Below, piece by piece: positions 61,292-64,000 of a stretch of 64,000 nt of DNA. The notes under the pieces were generated by a model that was given only the letters and a program-made list of their open reading frames with translations, was not told the DNA's origin and ran no database searches. A program made the position numbers and the translations under genes. How positions within the stretch are numbered: the stretch's first letter is position 1; every line of letters starts with the position of its first letter. Source of the stretch: Beijerinckiaceae bacterium (GTDB taxonomy: Bacteria; Pseudomonadota; Alphaproteobacteria; Rhizobiales; Beijerinckiaceae); NCBI GenBank assembly GCA_947452455.1, contig CANGBX010000002.1, positions 372,001-436,000 of the forward strand, given 5' to 3'.

Positions 61292-63400
61292 TCAGGCGCC
61301 CGATTCCCGGATGAGCACGCCAAACACGCGCCGCGCGACCCGTGCGCCCAAGCTTTCAGCCAATCCCTCTAGGCGGACCTGCCCCCGGATTTCCTGCTCG
61401 GGGGCATGCTCCCCATCGGGATGCAGGGTCACAGCATAGAGCGACAGGAGGGGCTTGAGCGCCCGCTCCGAGCGGTCTGGCACCACTTGGACCGGCCCCT
61501 CATTCACCGAGGCCAGAATGGGCAGGTCCAGCGTCTCAAGCGCCGTGGCGCCAATTTCGGCCAGTTTTACCGGCATTGAGGGTCGGGTCACATAATCGGG
61601 CAAAAACCGCCCCTGCGCCCCTACCCGCAAACGCCTCAGGTCAGGTTCTTCCGCATACCCCCTGATTTCGATCTCGGTTGGGGCCAGAACCCGAAACAAC
61701 GGCGCCTTGGGGCTGATCCACTGGCCGGCACGAAGATCGGGGTTGAGATCCCGGATGATGCCATCATGGGGAGCACGCAGGACCAGCTCCTCAGCCTGCC
61801 GGTGAAGGACCTCCAGCCGACGCGCGCCCGAAGACACTTCATTTTCCAGCACCCGCAATTCGGCGCGCTCCACCGCATTGGACGCCGCGCGCGCCAGGCG
61901 AATACGCTTCAAGTCGAGCTGAAGTTCAGCTTGGCGCAATTGCACGGATAAGTCGGGCGCATCCACACGGGCGAGTTCCTCGCCAGCTTTCACCGCCTGC
62001 CCTTCCCGCACGCTCAGTGACACAAGCTTGCCCGGCGCACGCGCAAAGACGGGTGCATCGACACGGGCTGTGGCAACAGCTGGAACGATCAAAGATGTCG
62101 GCAGCGGCACGATGAAAGCCAACAAGGCAAACCCGACCACAGAAAATGTCACCGTGGCGCGGCGTGAGCGCGCGACATAATCGCGCCCTTTCCACCACCG
62201 CAAAAACTCTTGCGCGATGGGGAGAAAAACAAACCAGATGATTTCAATCAGAAATAAAATGATGCCCAGCGCTTTGAAGGCGAAATGATAAACAAGCACC
62301 GCAATGCCAAGGAACAAGAAGAAACGATAGATCCAGATCGCATAGGCATAAAGCGCCATAGTGATAAACCGCTTCCGGCTCATCAGTTCTGGCATGGGCG
62401 CGCCCAAGCCGAACAAAAATTCACGCAAAGCCCAACGGCCGATCACCATGGCGCGTGTCTGCAAATTGGGAATGCCTAAAAAATCCGCCAAAATATGATA
62501 GCCGTCAAACCGCATGAACGGATTGAGATTGAGCATCAACCCGAGCAAAAGGCTCGTCGTCGCAAGAGCAAAGACGGCCGTGCGCAAAGCACCGGGCGGC
62601 AGGAACACCCACAAGAAAAGCGCCGCAGCAGCGATCATCAATTCGACCAGCAATCCTGCACAATCAATCGCCAATCTTTGCCAGCGCGATGACAGGCGCC
62701 AAGCATCCGTCACATCAGAATAAAGGAACGGAGCCAAGACCATGAAGGCAATCCCCATGGTCGGCACGCGTACATGATAGCGTGTGGCCATATAGGCATG
62801 GCCCAATTCATGCGCCGTCTTCACAAAGGGCACGCAGGCGGCAAGAATAAAGGCCCCTTCCCAATCAAGCAGGCCTAACCCAGTTGCAACAAAAGAATCC
62901 CATTGCCGCGCGGCAAGCAAAATTCCGACCAGTCCCAAGACGCAGAAAATGCCGAACGTGATGTTCGAAAATAAAATCTCGCCGACCACACGTGTGCGTT
63001 CCAAAAAAGCTTGCGGGCGCACCAAGGGGATACGAAAAAAGAGATAATTGTGAACGAGCTGATAGAGCCAGTGTTTCTTTCGTGCGTGCTGGCGGGCAAT
63101 CAAACCGGCCGTATCTTTTGATTCCAATAATTCATGCGCACCCAGAAAATTGCGCAAAGCCAATATCTCATCACGCGAAACCACGCGACCGAAGCGGCTG
63201 TGAATGCGCCCGATTAAACCATCCAACGAGCCCACAGACCAATCACCGAGCAGTTCAACCATGCCCTGCCCGATCTGAAAATAGCGATGCGAGACGGGAT
63301 CAAAAATCACCCAACCCGGCGCGCCGGAGGCTAGGCGTGCTGAAGGCAGGATGCGCAAATCCTGGCGCATGGCGGGCAAAAAATCATCAGCCCCAATCAC
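61292..63400 (-). CDS. Membrane M50 metallopeptidase fused to HlyD-type adaptor
   Basis: 702 residues with a GTG start overlapping the stop of the upstream gene (GTGA). Residues 1-100 resemble the PqqD-like N-terminal part of peptide-processing transporters (WVIFDPVSHRYFQIG). Residues 130-440 are polytopic with the zinc motif HELGH (197-201, KTAHELGHAYMATRY) and the third ligand motif NPFMRFDGYH (293-302), as in M50/COG1994 proteases. One more helix near 430-450 leads to a lipoyl-like/coiled-coil adaptor part (PGKLVSLSVREGQAVKAGEELARVD; ELVLRAPHDGIIRDL). Probably processes or exports a peptide or envelope substrate with the adjacent adaptor; the substrate is unknown. Confidence 0.85.
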   Translation of the reverse strand: MIGADDFLPAMRQDLRILPSARLASGAPGWVIFDPVSHRYFQIGQGMVELLGDWSVGSLDGLIGRIHSRFGRVVSRDEILALRNFLGAHELLESKDTAGLIARQHARKKHWLYQLVHNYLFFRIPLVRPQAFLERTRVVGEILFSNITFGIFCVLGLVGILLAARQWDSFVATGLGLLDWEGAFILAACVPFVKTAHELGHAYMATRYHVRVPTMGIAFMVLAPFLYSDVTDAWRLSSRWQRLAIDCAGLLVELMIAAAALFLWVFLPPGALRTAVFALATTSLLLGLMLNLNPFMRFDGYHILADFLGIPNLQTRAMVIGRWALREFLFGLGAPMPELMSRKRFITMALYAYAIWIYRFFLFLGIAVLVYHFAFKALGIILFLIEIIWFVFLPIAQEFLRWWKGRDYVARSRRATVTFSVVGFALLAFIVPLPTSLIVPAVATARVDAPVFARAPGKLVSLSVREGQAVKAGEELARVDAPDLSVQLRQAELQLDLKRIRLARAASNAVERAELRVLENEVSSGARRLEVLHRQAEELVLRAPHDGIIRDLNPDLRAGQWISPKAPLFRVLAPTEIEIRGYAEEPDLRRLRVGAQGRFLPDYVTRPSMPVKLAEIGATALETLDLPILASVNEGPVQVVPDRSERALKPLLSLYAVTLHPDGEHAPEQEIRGQVRLEGLAESLGARVARRVFGVLIRESGA

Positions 63401-64000
63401 AGGCCCACCATCTGGCGCAGCGCCGTGAGCGGTCGGCGCATCAGATAATAAATGAGCGGCACATCATCACCGAAAACCTGAGCCGTCCCGCGATAGCCGA
63501 TGCGCGGCGGCACGCTCTCACCCAGATGCCCATAAAGTACGAAAGCCAGACCACCACCCGCGATCGGCGTGGCATGATAAGTCGCACGTTCCAAACGTGC
63601 ATCGAGCGGATTGAGCGGATCTGAATCAAGATAAACGCGCACACGTGCCTGATCTCGCACAACGGGGGCATCTTTCACCGGCATGTCGATGCGCACCTGC
63701 ACATGATCGGGCGAAGCTATCTGCATGACGCGTTCGCCCATCGATACAGGTCGCCCTTCCCAATCTTTACGGCTGGCAAAGACCGCCAAACCAGATCGCC
63801 CCGCCATCACGCGCGTGCGTGTCAATTGATCAACAGCTGCATCACGCTCGGCATTGGCCAAGCGCAATTCAGCCGCTGCAATCGACAAATCCCGCCGCGC
63901 ATTGCGATCATCAAATGCGGCCTGTTGCAGGCGACGCTCTTTGGCAGCCGCCACTTCAACAGCCCGCTCGGCAACCTCCAGCCGACCACGGATGGTCGTA
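63397..64000 (-). CDS. HlyD-family membrane fusion protein, C-terminal part (runs off window)
   Basis: The frame is open from the right edge at 64000 to the stop at 63397; about 200 residues are visible. A coiled-coil segment (LEVAERAVEVAAAKERRLQQAAFDDRNARRDL-type; Ala/Arg/Glu-rich) is followed by a lipoyl-like half motif (RTRVMAGRSGLAVFAS), SMGERVMQIASPDHVQVRIDMPV and a beta-barrel domain. The C-terminus, DDVPLIYYLMRRPLTALRQMVGL, may be amphipathic. Periplasmic adaptor of an efflux or type I-like secretion complex. Overlaps the protease gene by GTGA, so the two are translationally coupled. N-terminus and partners lie outside the window. Confidence 0.8.
   Translation of the reverse strand, partial: TTIRGRLEVAERAVEVAAAKERRLQQAAFDDRNARRDLSIAAAELRLANAERDAAVDQLTRTRVMAGRSGLAVFASRKDWEGRPVSMGERVMQIASPDHVQVRIDMPVKDAPVVRDQARVRVYLDSDPLNPLDARLERATYHATPIAGGGLAFVLYGHLGESVPPRIGYRGTAQVFGDDVPLIYYLMRRPLTALRQMVGL

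Overview
The window reads as a chromosomal segment of an alphaproteobacterium, most likely order Hyphomicrobiales (Rhizobiales). The basis is gene order: rpsB-tsf-pyrH-frr-uppS-cdsA-dxr-rseP-bamA-lpxD-fabZ-lpxA-lpxB, dusB-ntrB-ntrC-ntrY-ntrX-hfq-hflX-mazG, and trpE-trpG-trpD-trpC-moaC-moeA-lexA next to comEC, gltX and gltA. A clear bciA homologue (8-vinyl reductase of (bacterio)chlorophyll synthesis) suggests a phototroph or a recent descendant of one. No photosynthesis gene cluster lies in the window, and genus cannot be told from sequence alone.

Layout. (1) 1-4.8 kb: the 3' end of an ABC solute-binding protein gene, then a visibly AT-richer accessory patch with two small lipoproteins, a DUF3309 membrane peptide, a CsbD-like protein, a Crp/Fnr-family regulator, a SYLF-domain protein with a downstream unknown gene, and an orphan OmpR-type regulator with a degenerate receiver. 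(2) 4.8-6.5 kb: bciA, tRNA-Ser(UGA) and a small exported unknown. (3) 6.7-14.1 kb, plus strand: rlpA, then the tightly packed tmk-holB-metG-tatD-MBL hydrolase unit and a CNNM/CorC-type membrane protein. (4) 14.1-16.3 kb: a long noncoding stretch, a double cold-shock-domain gene with tandem terminators, and mazG. (5) 16.3-25.6 kb, minus strand: hflX, hfq and the nitrogen-control genes ntrX, ntrY, ntrC, ntrB behind dusB. (6) 25.6-33.3 kb: eno, queF, an acyltransferase, kdsA, a VOC protein, pyrG, secG, tpiA. (7) 33.4-41.9 kb, plus strand: ppiD, the split trp genes, moaC, moeA, lexA. (8) 41.9-47.1 kb: comEC (minus), gltX and gltA (plus). (9) 47.1-61.2 kb, minus strand: envelope and translation genes from lpxB back to rpsB. 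(10) 61.3-64 kb, minus strand: a membrane M50 protease fused to a HlyD-type adaptor, overlapping a second HlyD-type gene that runs off the window.

Most of the window is conserved housekeeping sequence organised in operons with overlapping stop and start codons. The places most worth a second look are the protease/adaptor pair at the right edge, the stand-alone bciA, the missing lpxI between lpxA and lpxB, the terminator splitting bamA from lpxD, and the AT-rich left patch with its degenerate response regulator. No CRISPR array, insertion sequence, integrase, phage gene or rRNA was seen. All family assignments are from reading motifs and remembered family sequences; no database search was run.
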